Position numbers and translations under genes: made by a program
The notes under the pieces: model-generated
What the model saw: only the letters and a program-made list of their open reading frames with translations
Told to the model about the DNA's origin: nothing
Databases searched by the model: none
Part shown: piece after piece, positions 7,948 through 17,307 of the stretch
Layout of the letters: every line of letters starts with the position of its first letter
Position numbering within the stretch: position 1 is the stretch's first letter
Origin: Azoarcus indigens
GTDB lineage: Bacteria > Pseudomonadota > Gammaproteobacteria > Burkholderiales > Rhodocyclaceae
Length of the DNA stretch: 64,000 nucleotides
Direction of reading: 5' to 3'
Assembly: GCF_004361735.1 (NCBI RefSeq)
Contig: NZ_SNVV01000016.1
Coordinates: 51,183-115,182 of the forward strand

Positions 7948-10491
7948 ATGCCCAACATACAAGACGCAGCAGTAATCCTGGCCCACACGCTGGAACAGAC
8001 CGTGGATGCGGTGGCGATGTTGGGAGCGGACCGCAAGGTACTGCTCTTCAACGCCGCCGCGGAGCGCCTCTGGGGCCTGGAGCGCGCCGAAGTCATAGGC
8101 CACAGCCTGGATGTGCTGCTCGCTCAGGGCCTCGTCACCCCCAGCTGCGAAGCAGTGGAAACGGCGGCGGCAGAAAGCCTGGACGCATTGGTCGGCAAGC
8201 CGCTGGAGGTGCCGATACACCGGCCGGACGGCAACACCGCCTGGGGCGCGATGTCCATCTCCCGGGTGGAACTGCCCGAACGCACCCTCTATACCGCTTT
8301 CGTCAAAGACATCACCGAGCAGCGCCGCCTCAACGAAACCCTGCGCCTGCTCTCCCTCGGCCTCAATGAGACCGACAGCGCGGTCGTCATCACCGACGCG
8401 GACCACCGCATCGTCCATGTGAACAGCGGCTTCACCCGCATGTTCGGCTGGCAGCCGCAGGAAGTCATCGGCCGCCAGCCACGCGATCTGCTGTTTTCCT
8501 CGGCCCACTGCCCGCGCACCCACTTCGGCGACGTCCACGCCCAGCTCGCCACCGGCCGCAGCTACCGCTCCGACGAGCTGGTGTGCGACAGCCAGGAGCG
8601 CCCGCTGTGGTGCTCCGTGGTGCTCAACCCCATCGTCGATGCCGGCGGCCGGCTCAGCAACACCGTCGGCATCTACACCGACATCACCCACACCAAGATG
8701 CACGAGGTGCTCCAGCACAAGGTACTGGCGGCCCTGGTGCAGGAAGAGCCGCTGCCGGAGGTGATGACGCTGATCTGCCGCGAGGTGGAGCGCATCGCAC
8801 CGGAAGTGGTGGCCACCATCTTGCAAGTGGATAACGAGGGCAAGCTGCGCCCACTGGCCGCACCGCGCATGCCCGAGTCTTACTCGCGCGCGCTGGATGG
8901 CGTGGAGATCGGCCCCAGCGTCGGCTCCTGCGGCACGGCTGCCTTCCGCGGCGAGCCGGTGCTGGCGGACATTGCCACCGACCCGCTGTGGGCGCCTTAC
9001 AAGCACCTGGCACTGCCGCTGGGCCTGGTGAGCTGCTGGTCCAGCCCGATCAAGCGCAGCGACGGCCGGGTGGTGGGCACCTTCGCCTTCTACTATCACG
9101 ACCGGCGCGGGCCCACGCCGCTGCACAAACGGCTGGTGGAGGTAAGCGTGCATCTGTGCGCCATCGCGCTGGAGCGCGAAGAGGCCCGCGCCCGCATCCG
9201 CCAGCTCGCCTTCTACGACGGCCTCACCGGGCTGCCCAACCGCAGCCTGCTGCAAGTTCAGGCCGAGCAGGCCATCACCCGCGCCAACCGCGAGCAGGAA
9301 AGCCTGGCGGTGCTGTTCATCGACCTCGACCGCTTCAAGCAGGTGAACGACTCCCTGGGCCACCCCGCCGGCGACGACCTGCTGCGCACCGTCACCGCCC
9401 GCCTGCGCGCCACCGTACGCGATTCGGACATCGTTGGCCGGCTGTCCGGCGACGAGTTCGTCGTCGTCCTCACCCAGTGCGACGCCAGCCGCGCCACCGA
9501 CATCACCGAGCAGCTGCAACGGGCCATCGCCGCCCCCTGCCACCTCGGCGACATCGCCCTCACGCCCTCGGCCAGCATAGGCATCAGCCTCTTCCCGCAG
9601 AACGGGCGCGACATGGACACCCTGCTGCACCGCGCCGACATGGCCATGTACCAGGCCAAGACCAGCGGCCGCGGTCGCTTCAGCTTCTTCAGCAACGAGA
9701 TGAACCTGCTGGCGCAGGAGCGCCTGGCGCTGGAAGCCGCGCTGCGGGAGGCCCTGCGCAAGGAGCAGCTGCACCTGCACTACCAGCCGCAGATCGACCT
9801 CAAGGATGGCCATCTGTACGGCGTCGAGGCGCTGGCGCGGTGGACGCATCCGGAGATCGGCAACATCCCGCCCATACGCTTCATCCCGCTGGCCGAAGAG
9901 TGCGGCCTGATCGGCGAACTGAGCGACTGGGCGCTGCGCGAGGCCTGCCGCCAGCTGGCCGACTGGCGCAAGCGCGGGCTGGCGGTGCCGGCGGTGTCGG
10001 TCAACCTCTCTGCCACCAACTTCCACAACCTGGAACTGCCGCAGCTCATCGCCGACACCCTGAGCACCCACGCACTCGCGGCCTCGGACCTCACGGTGGA
10101 GATCACCGAGAGCCTGCTGATGGACACCAACCCCAGCACCATGAAAACCCTGGGCGACATCCATGCCCAGGGCGTGCGGCTGGCGATGGACGACTTCGGC
10201 ACCGGCTACTCCAGCCTGGGCTACCTGCGCCGCCTGCCGGTCAGCGAACTCAAGCTGGACAAGAGCTTCGTGCGCGATCTGGCGCGGGATGAAGCCACCC
10301 GCGCGCTGACCAACGCGGTGATCCGCATCGGCGACAGCCTGCGCCTCACCGTGGTCGCCGAGGGCGTGGAGGACAGCACCCAGCAGGAACTGCTGAAGGC
10401 ACAGGGCTACCACGTCGCCCAAGGCTATCTGTTCTCGCCGCCGCTGCCGGCCGCCGAACTGGAACGCTGGCTGCGGGAGCACGCCCTGTAG
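7948..10491 (+). CDS. DosP-like PAS-PAS-GAF-GGDEF-EAL c-di-GMP enzyme
   Basis: An 847-residue soluble protein with the order PAS (about 13-118), PAS (138-245), GAF (262-410), GGDEF (420-577), EAL (590-840). This matches the direct oxygen sensor DosP of Escherichia coli along its whole length. The cyclase signature is SGDEF with an RDSD inhibitory site exactly five residues before it. The phosphodiesterase half keeps EALARW, VEITES, DDFGTGYSSLGYLRRLPVSELKLDKSF and VAEGVED, so c-di-GMP hydrolysis is likely. In DosP the haem ligand His lies in a RPAHPEY segment after the first PAS VIG motif; the matching stretch here (VIGHSLDVLLAQGLVTPSCE) has no His at that place. Haem binding is therefore doubtful. 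Monocistronic by spacing. Confidence 0.9.
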   Translation: MPNIQDAAVILAHTLEQTVDAVAMLGADRKVLLFNAAAERLWGLERAEVIGHSLDVLLAQGLVTPSCEAVETAAAESLDALVGKPLEVPIHRPDGNTAWGAMSISRVELPERTLYTAFVKDITEQRRLNETLRLLSLGLNETDSAVVITDADHRIVHVNSGFTRMFGWQPQEVIGRQPRDLLFSSAHCPRTHFGDVHAQLATGRSYRSDELVCDSQERPLWCSVVLNPIVDAGGRLSNTVGIYTDITHTKMHEVLQHKVLAALVQEEPLPEVMTLICREVERIAPEVVATILQVDNEGKLRPLAAPRMPESYSRALDGVEIGPSVGSCGTAAFRGEPVLADIATDPLWAPYKHLALPLGLVSCWSSPIKRSDGRVVGTFAFYYHDRRGPTPLHKRLVEVSVHLCAIALEREEARARIRQLAFYDGLTGLPNRSLLQVQAEQAITRANREQESLAVLFIDLDRFKQVNDSLGHPAGDDLLRTVTARLRATVRDSDIVGRLSGDEFVVVLTQCDASRATDITEQLQRAIAAPCHLGDIALTPSASIGISLFPQNGRDMDTLLHRADMAMYQAKTSGRGRFSFFSNEMNLLAQERLALEAALREALRKEQLHLHYQPQIDLKDGHLYGVEALARWTHPEIGNIPPIRFIPLAEECGLIGELSDWALREACRQLADWRKRGLAVPAVSVNLSATNFHNLELPQLIADTLSTHALAASDLTVEITESLLMDTNPSTMKTLGDIHAQGVRLAMDDFGTGYSSLGYLRRLPVSELKLDKSFVRDLARDEATRALTNAVIRIGDSLRLTVVAEGVEDSTQQELLKAQGYHVAQGYLFSPPLPAAELERWLREHAL

Positions 10492-10666
10492 GCGGCGGGC
10501 AGGGCGCTTAGATGCGCAGGGCGCGGCACCTGGCACCCGCCGGCCGGGCGCTTTCTGCCGACCGCAAGGCGCCACGCATAGGCCAATTGCAAGCGCCATC
10601 CCCAGCCGGCCGCAGTAAAGCTATGCTGTCGGCCCCCGACGCCACCGGAACATTCCGCCCGACGCC

Positions 10667-10903
10667 ATGACTGCACGCCCCACCCTGCGCCAACGCAAGA
10701 CCTTCGCCCTCATCCGCATCGTCGCCGGCCTGGTCGCCGCCTTCTATCTCGGCTACGTGGTCGTCGCCAACCTGCTGGCCGGCGTGCCCTTCGACAACAC
10801 CCTGCGCTTCAGCGCCCTGGTCGCCCTCGCCGGCCTGGGCTATGCCGGCTGGTATTTGCGGGACTTGTCCGCGGTAGCCAGGGAGGAGCGGGGCGATGTT
10901 TAG
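10667..10903 (+). CDS. Small two-helix membrane protein, unknown
   Basis: A 78-residue protein, MTARPTLRQRKTFALIRIV at the start, with two predicted helices (about residues 16-37 and 44-62) between a basic N-terminus and a charged C-terminus (REERGDV). It follows the DosP-like gene by 175 bases on the same strand. No family recognised. A coherent charge pattern and correct codon use favour a real gene. Confidence 0.5.
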   Translation: MTARPTLRQRKTFALIRIVAGLVAAFYLGYVVVANLLAGVPFDNTLRFSALVALAGLGYAGWYLRDLSAVAREERGDV

Positions 10904-11072
10904 GGCCAGGCGCTTGACCGGGCCGGCCGGGTTCGGGCCAGCCGCCCAGGCCAGGATGCGCCAGCCAGGGGGCGATGATCAGGCTCCGGTGCAACGACCC
11001 AAGCTCCGATAGCTGAGCCCGAACGTGGATGGCAGTCGCCCCGCGGGCTCACGCCCTCCTCCCCCGCTGCCG

Positions 11073-11549
11073 CTAAGCCACACCTTCCCGCCGCAAAACC
11101 TCCCTGAACGCCGCGACTGCCGCCTGCCCACCCGCCCGCGCCGCCGCCGTCAGCGCCAGTCCCACCGCTGCCAGCCAGGCCAGCACCCGGCGCCTGGCCG
11201 GCTGCAACAGCACGCAGCGCGCCGCGCCCTCGGTGGCAACGATCTCCACCCAGCCGGCCCAGGGCATCGCATGCGCTTCGCCGTCCGCCAGCCGCAGGCT
11301 GCGCCGGGGCGGCGCCTCGCCCAGCCAGGCCGGGTCGAAGGCCAGGTAGTCCAGCCGCAAGCTGCCTTCGGCGGCCACCACCAGGCAGCCTTCCGGCAGC
11401 GAGAGCTGGGTCAGGCCGCCGGCCGGCAGTTCCACCGCCGAGTTCGCAGCGGCCTTGGGCACGGCTTGCGTCACGGCCAGCCGCAGCGGGGCGAACAGGG
11501 GGATGAAGGGGCTGAAGGGCGATGGGCTGGAGAGGAACTGGCGGCGCAT
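11073..11549 (-). CDS. DUF2917-like protein
   Basis: A 158-residue protein starting MRRQFLSSPSPF. The core ELPAGGLTQLSLPEGCLVVAAEGSLRLDYL through LADGEAHAMPWAGWVEIVATEGAARCVLLQP resembles the small beta-sandwich DUF2917 proteins: a leading hydrophobic strand, a W/V-E-G loop and a gating LxxGE. A hydrophobic segment (about residues 126-146) lies near the C-terminus. It is divergent from the MocR-type regulator with 190 bases between. DUF2917 genes are often found next to MocR or LysR regulators, which supports the call, but no function is known. Codons upstream of the chosen ATG stay open but look noncoding. Confidence 0.5.
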   Translation of the reverse strand: MRRQFLSSPSPFSPFIPLFAPLRLAVTQAVPKAAANSAVELPAGGLTQLSLPEGCLVVAAEGSLRLDYLAFDPAWLGEAPPRRSLRLADGEAHAMPWAGWVEIVATEGAARCVLLQPARRRVLAWLAAVGLALTAAARAGGQAAVAAFREVLRREGVA

Positions 11550-11739
11550 GATGAACTCCGGCGGGCTGGGCCCGGCTGTTTCGGACGGCACCAGATTAGG
11601 CGCCGGCCGCCAGCCGCAACAGACACAGGGAACTAGAATGTGAACCGCAACAGATGGCCTTTTCGCCAGTCTGTTATGGTCCGCTTCGGCCCGTTCTGTA
11701 TCTGTCGCCGCCCACAGTCGCCCGCCATCATTCCTGACC

Positions 11740-13221
11740 ATGGATACCACCGCGACCGCCGCGCCCCCCGCCTCTGCGCAGCCCCTCTACCGCCAGCTCG
11801 CCGCCGCCTACCGCGACGCGATCGAGGACGGCACGCTGCGCCCGGGCGACCGCATGCCTTCGGTGCGCATGTTGATGCAGCGCCACACGGTGAGCCTGTC
11901 CACCGCGCTGCAGCTGTGCCGCCACCTGGAGGACGAGGGCTGGCTGGAGGCGCGACCGCGCTCCGGCTACTTCGTGCGCCGGCGGCTGCGTGCCCGCCTG
12001 CCTGGCGTGGTGGAGCCGGCGCAGGACCAGGCGCCAGACCCGGCGGCCTTCGTCGGCATCCACGCCACCGTGTCCGCCGTCATCGCCCAGGGCCAGCGCT
12101 ATCCGGCGGCGCTCAATCTCGGCGGCGCCACCGCGGCGCCGGAGCACTACCCCACCGAGGCGCTGAAGAACGCGGTGCTGCGCTGCCTGCGGCAGTCGCC
12201 CACGCTGCTGACCACGCCCGGCTCGCCCAACGGCAACCCGGAATTCCGCAAGGTGATCGCCCGCCGGGCGCTGGATGCCGGCATCCGCATGACGGCGGAG
12301 GAGGTCATCGTCACCCATGGCGGCATCGAGGCGGTGAACCTCGCCTTGCGCGCGGTCGCCAATCCGGGCGACACGGTGGCGGTGGAATCGCCCACTTTTT
12401 TCGGCCTGCTGCAGGTGCTGGAGAGCTTGGGCATGCGCGCGCTGGAGATTCCCACCAGCCCGAGCAGCGGCATCTCACTGGAGGCGCTGGAGCTGGCCAT
12501 CGCCACCTACGGCAACATCAAGGCGGTGGTGGTGGTGCCCAACCTGCAGAACCCGCTGGGCGCCATCATGCCGGACGGCCGCAAGGCGGCGCTGGCGGCG
12601 CTGTGCGAGCGCAACGGCATCGCGGTGATCGAGGACGACCCCTACCGCGACATGCACTGCCGCACCACCCCGCCGAAGGCGCTGAAGGCCTGGGACCGCA
12701 GCGGCAACATCATCTATTGCGCCTCGCTGAACAAGACGCTGGCACCAGGCATGCGCCTGGGCTGGATGGCCGCCGGGCGCTGGCAGGCGCGGGTGGCGAT
12801 GCTGAAGTTCGCCCAGAGCCGGCACAACGAGGAATGGTCGCAGATCGCTGCCGCCGGCTTCATGGCCACCAGCGCCTACGACCGCCACCTGCAGCGCCTG
12901 CGGGAGCATCTGCGCGAACAGCGCGAACGCATCGCGGACACGGTGGCCGCCAGCTTTCCGCCCGGCACCCGGCTCAGCCTGCCGGACGGCGGCGCCATGC
13001 TGTGGGTGGAGCTGCCCGGTGGCCTGCCCTCACGCTTGCTGTTCGAGCATGCGCTGCAGGCCGGCATCCGCATCGCGCCGGGGTCCATGTTCTCCAACTC
13101 CCAGCGCTTCGATCACTTCATCCGCATCGGCTGCGGCCATCCCTACAGCCCGGAGTTGGATGCCGCGCTGCGCCGGCTGGGGGCGCTCACCGCGCAGTTG
13201 CTGGACGGCGCCGGGCGCTGA
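11740..13221 (+). CDS. MocR-type regulator (GntR HTH fused to class I aminotransferase fold)
   Basis: A 493-residue protein. Residues 15-85 are a GntR winged helix (PLYRQLAAAYRDAIEDGTLRPGDRMPSVR, then LEDEGWLEARPRSGYFV). Residues about 110-490 are an aminotransferase domain with the pyridoxal-phosphate lysine in ASLNKTLAPGMRLGW (Lys332) and the VEDDPY-type strand IEDDPYRDMHC. MocR proteins sense vitamin B6 or an amino compound and usually control a divergent gene. The divergent neighbour here is the DUF2917-like gene, which is therefore the best candidate target. No clear direct-repeat operator was seen in the 190-base gap. Confidence 0.88.
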   Translation: MDTTATAAPPASAQPLYRQLAAAYRDAIEDGTLRPGDRMPSVRMLMQRHTVSLSTALQLCRHLEDEGWLEARPRSGYFVRRRLRARLPGVVEPAQDQAPDPAAFVGIHATVSAVIAQGQRYPAALNLGGATAAPEHYPTEALKNAVLRCLRQSPTLLTTPGSPNGNPEFRKVIARRALDAGIRMTAEEVIVTHGGIEAVNLALRAVANPGDTVAVESPTFFGLLQVLESLGMRALEIPTSPSSGISLEALELAIATYGNIKAVVVVPNLQNPLGAIMPDGRKAALAALCERNGIAVIEDDPYRDMHCRTTPPKALKAWDRSGNIIYCASLNKTLAPGMRLGWMAAGRWQARVAMLKFAQSRHNEEWSQIAAAGFMATSAYDRHLQRLREHLREQRERIADTVAASFPPGTRLSLPDGGAMLWVELPGGLPSRLLFEHALQAGIRIAPGSMFSNSQRFDHFIRIGCGHPYSPELDAALRRLGALTAQLLDGAGR

Positions 13222-13251
13222 TCCCGCCACCGCAGGCTGCGGGAATCCCGC

Positions 13252-13869
13252 TCAGCCCGCTCGCGCCACATGGCGCGCTATGCAGCGCGCCAGGCCGCTG
13301 CGGGCGGTCTGCTGGATGCGCATCAGCAGCTCATGTTCCACCCGCGCCAGGCGGTAACGCTGGCGCAGTTCTTCTGCAATGCGCAGAAAGAGGTAGGCGG
13401 TGGCCTCGGCATCCGCCAGCGCGCGGTGGTAACGGCCGGTGGCCGGCAGGCCCAGGGTGCGCACCAGCGTGCCCAGCTTGTGGTTGGGCGCATCCGGGAA
13501 CAGCCGCCGCGCCAGCATCAGCGAGCAGACGAAATCGCCCGCCCGGCTGCGGCCCAGCGCCGACAGTTCGGCGTCCCAGAACTTACGGTCGAAAGCTGCG
13601 TTGTGTGCGACCAATGGCAGGTTTCCGACAAAATCCGCCGCCTCCGCCATCACCCGCTCCACCCGCGGCGCCGCCCTCACCATGGCGTTGCTGATGCCGG
13701 TAAGGGCCTGGATCTGCGGCGGAATCCACGCATCGGCGTTCATCAGGCTCTGGTAACGATCCACCACCGCGCCGTCGCGCACCAGCACCACCGCGATCTC
13801 GGTAGGGCGCGCGCCCTGCTCCGGCGTCATGCCGGTTGTTTCAAAGTCGACAACTGCGTAGCTGCTCAA
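13252..13869 (-). CDS. DEDDh 3'-5' exonuclease (DnaQ-like)
   Basis: A 205-residue protein if started at the TTG at 13869 (LSSYAVVDFETTG). The frame is open up to 14013, but the upstream residues look noncoding and no ATG lies close to the domain. Exonuclease motifs are complete: I DFETTG, II HNAAFDRKFW, III HRALADAEAT with the His and Asp of the DEDDh class. The protein is like the stand-alone epsilon-type exonucleases that act in DNA repair or RNA trimming rather than the replicative DnaQ, which is usually longer. It converges on the MocR gene with 30 bases between. Confidence 0.85.
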   Translation of the reverse strand: MSSYAVVDFETTGMTPEQGARPTEIAVVLVRDGAVVDRYQSLMNADAWIPPQIQALTGISNAMVRAAPRVERVMAEAADFVGNLPLVAHNAAFDRKFWDAELSALGRSRAGDFVCSLMLARRLFPDAPNHKLGTLVRTLGLPATGRYHRALADAEATAYLFLRIAEELRQRYRLARVEHELLMRIQQTARSGLARCIARHVARAG

Positions 13870-14015
13870 GGCGGTTCCAGGAAAGCAGACCGCGCCGACG
13901 GCGGCGCACGAGCCCGGCCAACGCGGTAAAAAAGGAGGAAGGCGCGAACGATACCCGCTACTGCGGCGCACTTGAAGCGGATTCCGCCGGCTCTCGCGCA
14001 GACAGGCACGCATAG

Positions 14016-14669
<654 letters not shown>

Positions 14670-14775
14670 GCGCAGCCCCGCGTCCCGGCGGTGGGGAGGC
14701 GTGGTAGCTGCAACCCTCCGCCGGCTGGCACGGCCTGCTTCGCCCTCCTCCTCCGAGGCAGGCCAGCCGCCTGAT

Positions 14776-14817
14776 CGCCCCGTTCGCCCCCCTCCTGGCG
14801 AACGGGGCGCATCTTTT
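14776..14817 (+). terminator. Rho-independent terminator of the flavodoxin gene
   Basis: Perfect 13-bp arms (14776-14788 CGCCCCGTTCGCC and 14797-14809 GGCGAACGGGGCG), 8-base loop, then CATCTTTTT. It is the clearest terminator in the window. The rest of the gap to 15031 (362 bases in all between genes) holds no gene I can support; the siaA-like promoter must lie there. Confidence 0.85.
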
Positions 14818-15031
14818 TCCATGCCTCCCGGCTGCGGATCTCCGCGCCGGGCGCTTGAAGCCGGCCCCTGTGGTCCCGCTTCCTCCTCGAGCACGCCCCT
14901 GCTGAACCCGGCGCGACTCCTCCGCGGCGCTCTTCGCCGGCCTGCGGAACCTGGCCGGCGGATATAACTAAAGCGTAATAAAGCAGGGCTACCCTTGGCG
15001 GGCGCCAACTCCCCGTGCCTTCAGGACAAGC

Positions 15032-16264
15032 ATGCTCGCCGCCCCCGTCCGTGCCACCACCGCTCCCCTCGGCAGCCGTCCCTGCGCCGGCGACCTCTGC
15101 CTGGCGATAGCCAGCGTTTCGCCTGAGTGCGACAACGAAACGGTGCTGAAGCTGTTCACCGCCCACAAGGAGCTGGTGAGCCTGCCGGTGGTGGAGGATG
15201 GCCGCCCCTTCGGCCTCATCAACCGCCACATCTTCCTGTCGCAGATCGTGCGGCCCTTCCACCGCGAGCTGTACGACAGGAAGAGCTGCATCGCCTTCAT
15301 GGACAAGAGCCCGCTGATTGTGGACGCCGCCACCGGCATAGACGAGATGGCCGACCTGGCGGTGGCCTATGGCGAGAAGGCGCTGGCCGACGGCTTCATC
15401 ATCACCGCCGGCGGCCGCTACCTCGGCATCGGCCTCGGCATAGACCTGATGCGGGCGGTGTCCGAGATGCATGCGCTGCAGCACCGCCAGATCGTGCAGA
15501 GCATCGAATACGCCAGCGTGATCCAGAGCGCCATGCTCACCCCTTCGCGCCAGGCGATGACGGCGGCGCTGGCCGACAGCTGCCTCGCCTGGGAGCCGCG
15601 CGACCACGTCGGCGGCGACTGTTACTACTTCATGCGCCACGACCGCGGCTGGCTGGCGGTGATCGCCGACTGCACCGGCCACGGCGTGCCCGGCGCCTTC
15701 ATGACGCTGATCTTCTCCTCCGCGCTCGACCGCGCGCTGGCGCTGCACGGCCCGATGCATCCGGACCGCCTGCTAGGCGAGATCAACATCCGCATCAAGG
15801 ATGCGCTCGGCCAGGTCGAAGGCCGCGCCGACGGCACGCCCGCCTCCAACGACGGCTGCGACGCGCTCATCGTGTGCCTGGACAGCGCCGAAAGCGTGAT
15901 GCGCTGGAGCAGCGCCCGCCTGTCCGCCTACCTGCTGCCCGCCAACGGCGGCGAGCCGGTCGAACTGGCCGGCAACCGCATGGGCGTGGGCTACATCGAA
16001 ACACCCCACGGCTACGCCTGGCCCAGCCAGCAACGCGCGGTGATGCCCGGCGACCTGCTGTTCGCCGCCACCGACGGCCTCACCGACCAGGTCGGCGGCG
16101 AGCGCCGCATCATGTACGGCAAGCGCCGCCTGCTCGCCCTGCTCGACCGCTGCCGCGAACTGCCGATGCCGGAACTCGCCCGCACCCTGCAGCAGGAGCA
16201 CCGCGACTATCAGGGCAGCCAGATCCGCCGCGACGATCTCACCTTCTGGGGCTGGCGCGCCTGA
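15032..16264 (+). CDS. siaA: SiaA-like PP2C phosphatase with N-terminal CBS-like sensor
   Basis: A 410-residue protein; AGGACA precedes the ATG. Residues about 25-150 look like a CBS pair (VLKLFTAHKELVSLPVVEDGRPFGLINRHIFL, then GFIITAGGRYLGIGLGIDLMRAV). Residues about 165-410 form a SpoIIE/PP2C phosphatase: WEPRDHVGGDCYYF, IADCTGHGVPGAFMT, NDGCDALIV and FAATDGLTDQ supply the metal-binding aspartates. Three genes follow in close order that match SiaB, SiaC and SiaD of Pseudomonas aeruginosa. In that pathway SiaA dephosphorylates SiaC, which then activates the cyclase SiaD. The known SiaA is a membrane receptor with a HAMP region; this one has no membrane helix, so it probably senses an intracellular ligand through the CBS-like part. 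Confidence 0.85.
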   Translation: MLAAPVRATTAPLGSRPCAGDLCLAIASVSPECDNETVLKLFTAHKELVSLPVVEDGRPFGLINRHIFLSQIVRPFHRELYDRKSCIAFMDKSPLIVDAATGIDEMADLAVAYGEKALADGFIITAGGRYLGIGLGIDLMRAVSEMHALQHRQIVQSIEYASVIQSAMLTPSRQAMTAALADSCLAWEPRDHVGGDCYYFMRHDRGWLAVIADCTGHGVPGAFMTLIFSSALDRALALHGPMHPDRLLGEINIRIKDALGQVEGRADGTPASNDGCDALIVCLDSAESVMRWSSARLSAYLLPANGGEPVELAGNRMGVGYIETPHGYAWPSQQRAVMPGDLLFAATDGLTDQVGGERRIMYGKRRLLALLDRCRELPMPELARTLQQEHRDYQGSQIRRDDLTFWGWRA

Positions 16265-16348
16265 GCGCCCGGTTTCCCCATGCCGCCCGCCCATACGCAC
16301 CGACAAGACCAACATCGCGCCCAGGCGCCCCTTCCCCACGCCCAGCCC

Positions 16349-16897
16349 ATGACCGAGCAGAAATACTACGAATTCCTCGACTACGCGCAGCAGCGCGAGG
16401 TGCTGTTCTATTACGTCGGCTACTTCTCGCAGAACATCATCAGCACCATGGCCGAGACGGTGCGCCTGCACCTGGAGACCAACGGCGTGCCCGCCAGCAC
16501 CCGCCGCCGGCTGTTCTCCTCCTTCGTCGAGATGGCGCAGAACATCGTGCATTACTCCGCCGCCAGCCTGCCCAGCCCGCAGGACGGGGAGATCCGCTAC
16601 GGCTCGGTGTGCATAGGCCGGGAAGGCGAGCACTACTTCCTGCTGTGCGCCAACCCGGTGGAAGCCGCCGAGCTGGAGCGCCTGCGCAGCCGCCTGGAGA
16701 GCCTGTCGCAGATGTCGCTGGAAGACATCAAGCAGGCCTACAAGGTCTCGCTGCGCGCCCAGACGCCCGCGGGCAGCAAGGGCGCCGACCTGGGCTTCCT
16801 CACCGTGGCCCGCGACGCCAGCGCGCCGCTGCAGTCCTCATTCCGCAATGGTGGCCCCGACGGCAAGGCCATGTTCTATCTGAAAGCGATCATCTGA
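16349..16897 (+). CDS. siaB: SiaB-family protein kinase (DUF6272)
   Basis: A 182-residue protein starting MTEQKYYEFLDYAQQ. An in-frame ATG 23 codons earlier is possible, but that extension is Pro/His-rich and unlike the family. It has the histidine-kinase-like fold elements of SiaB: FSSFVEMAQNIVHYSA (about residues 50-66) is the N-box equivalent with Glu and Asn for metal-ATP, and GADLGFLTVARDA the glycine-rich part. SiaB phosphorylates SiaC and so opposes SiaA. It lies 84 bases after the phosphatase and 4 bases before the siaC-like gene. Confidence 0.83.
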   Translation: MTEQKYYEFLDYAQQREVLFYYVGYFSQNIISTMAETVRLHLETNGVPASTRRRLFSSFVEMAQNIVHYSAASLPSPQDGEIRYGSVCIGREGEHYFLLCANPVEAAELERLRSRLESLSQMSLEDIKQAYKVSLRAQTPAGSKGADLGFLTVARDASAPLQSSFRNGGPDGKAMFYLKAII

Positions 16898-16901
16898 GAC
16901 C

Positions 16902-17303
16902 ATGAGCAGCGCCCACATGGACAACCTCCACCTCCCCGCCACCGCCAGCACGCCGCTGGTGGATTTCCGCTACGACGCCCACCAGCTGCGGCTGGAAGGC
17001 GAGTCCTACCCGGAGAATGCCGCCGCCTTCTACGGCCCCCTCGCCGAGGGGCTGAGAGCCTATGTGGCCGGCCTGCAGGGTGGGGAGCAGGTCGAAGTCC
17101 ATGTTGCCCTGAGCTACTTCAACAGCTCCAGCACCAAGATGCTGTTCGGCCTCTTCGACACCCTCAACCAGGCCGCCGAACAAGGCCACCGCATTGCCCT
17201 GCACTGGCATCACGACCGGGAAGACGACATCGCCGAGGAGTTCGGCGAGGAACTGCACATCGATTTCCCGGCGCTCGCCTTCCACGCCCACCCGGCGGAT
17301 TGA
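16902..17303 (+). CDS. siaC: SiaC-family regulatory phosphoprotein (DUF1987)
   Basis: A 133-residue protein. The middle VEVHVALSYFNSSSTKMLFGLFD (split: about residues 64-86) carries the Ser/Thr cluster of the family; Thr78 lines up by position with the phosphoacceptor threonine of Pseudomonas SiaC (inference). Unphosphorylated SiaC binds and activates the GGDEF protein SiaD. The gene sits 4 bases behind siaB and 4 bases ahead of siaD, a tight operon that supports the partner-switch reading. Confidence 0.85.
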   Translation: MSSAHMDNLHLPATASTPLVDFRYDAHQLRLEGESYPENAAAFYGPLAEGLRAYVAGLQGGEQVEVHVALSYFNSSSTKMLFGLFDTLNQAAEQGHRIALHWHHDREDDIAEEFGEELHIDFPALAFHAHPAD

Positions 17304-17307
17304 CACG

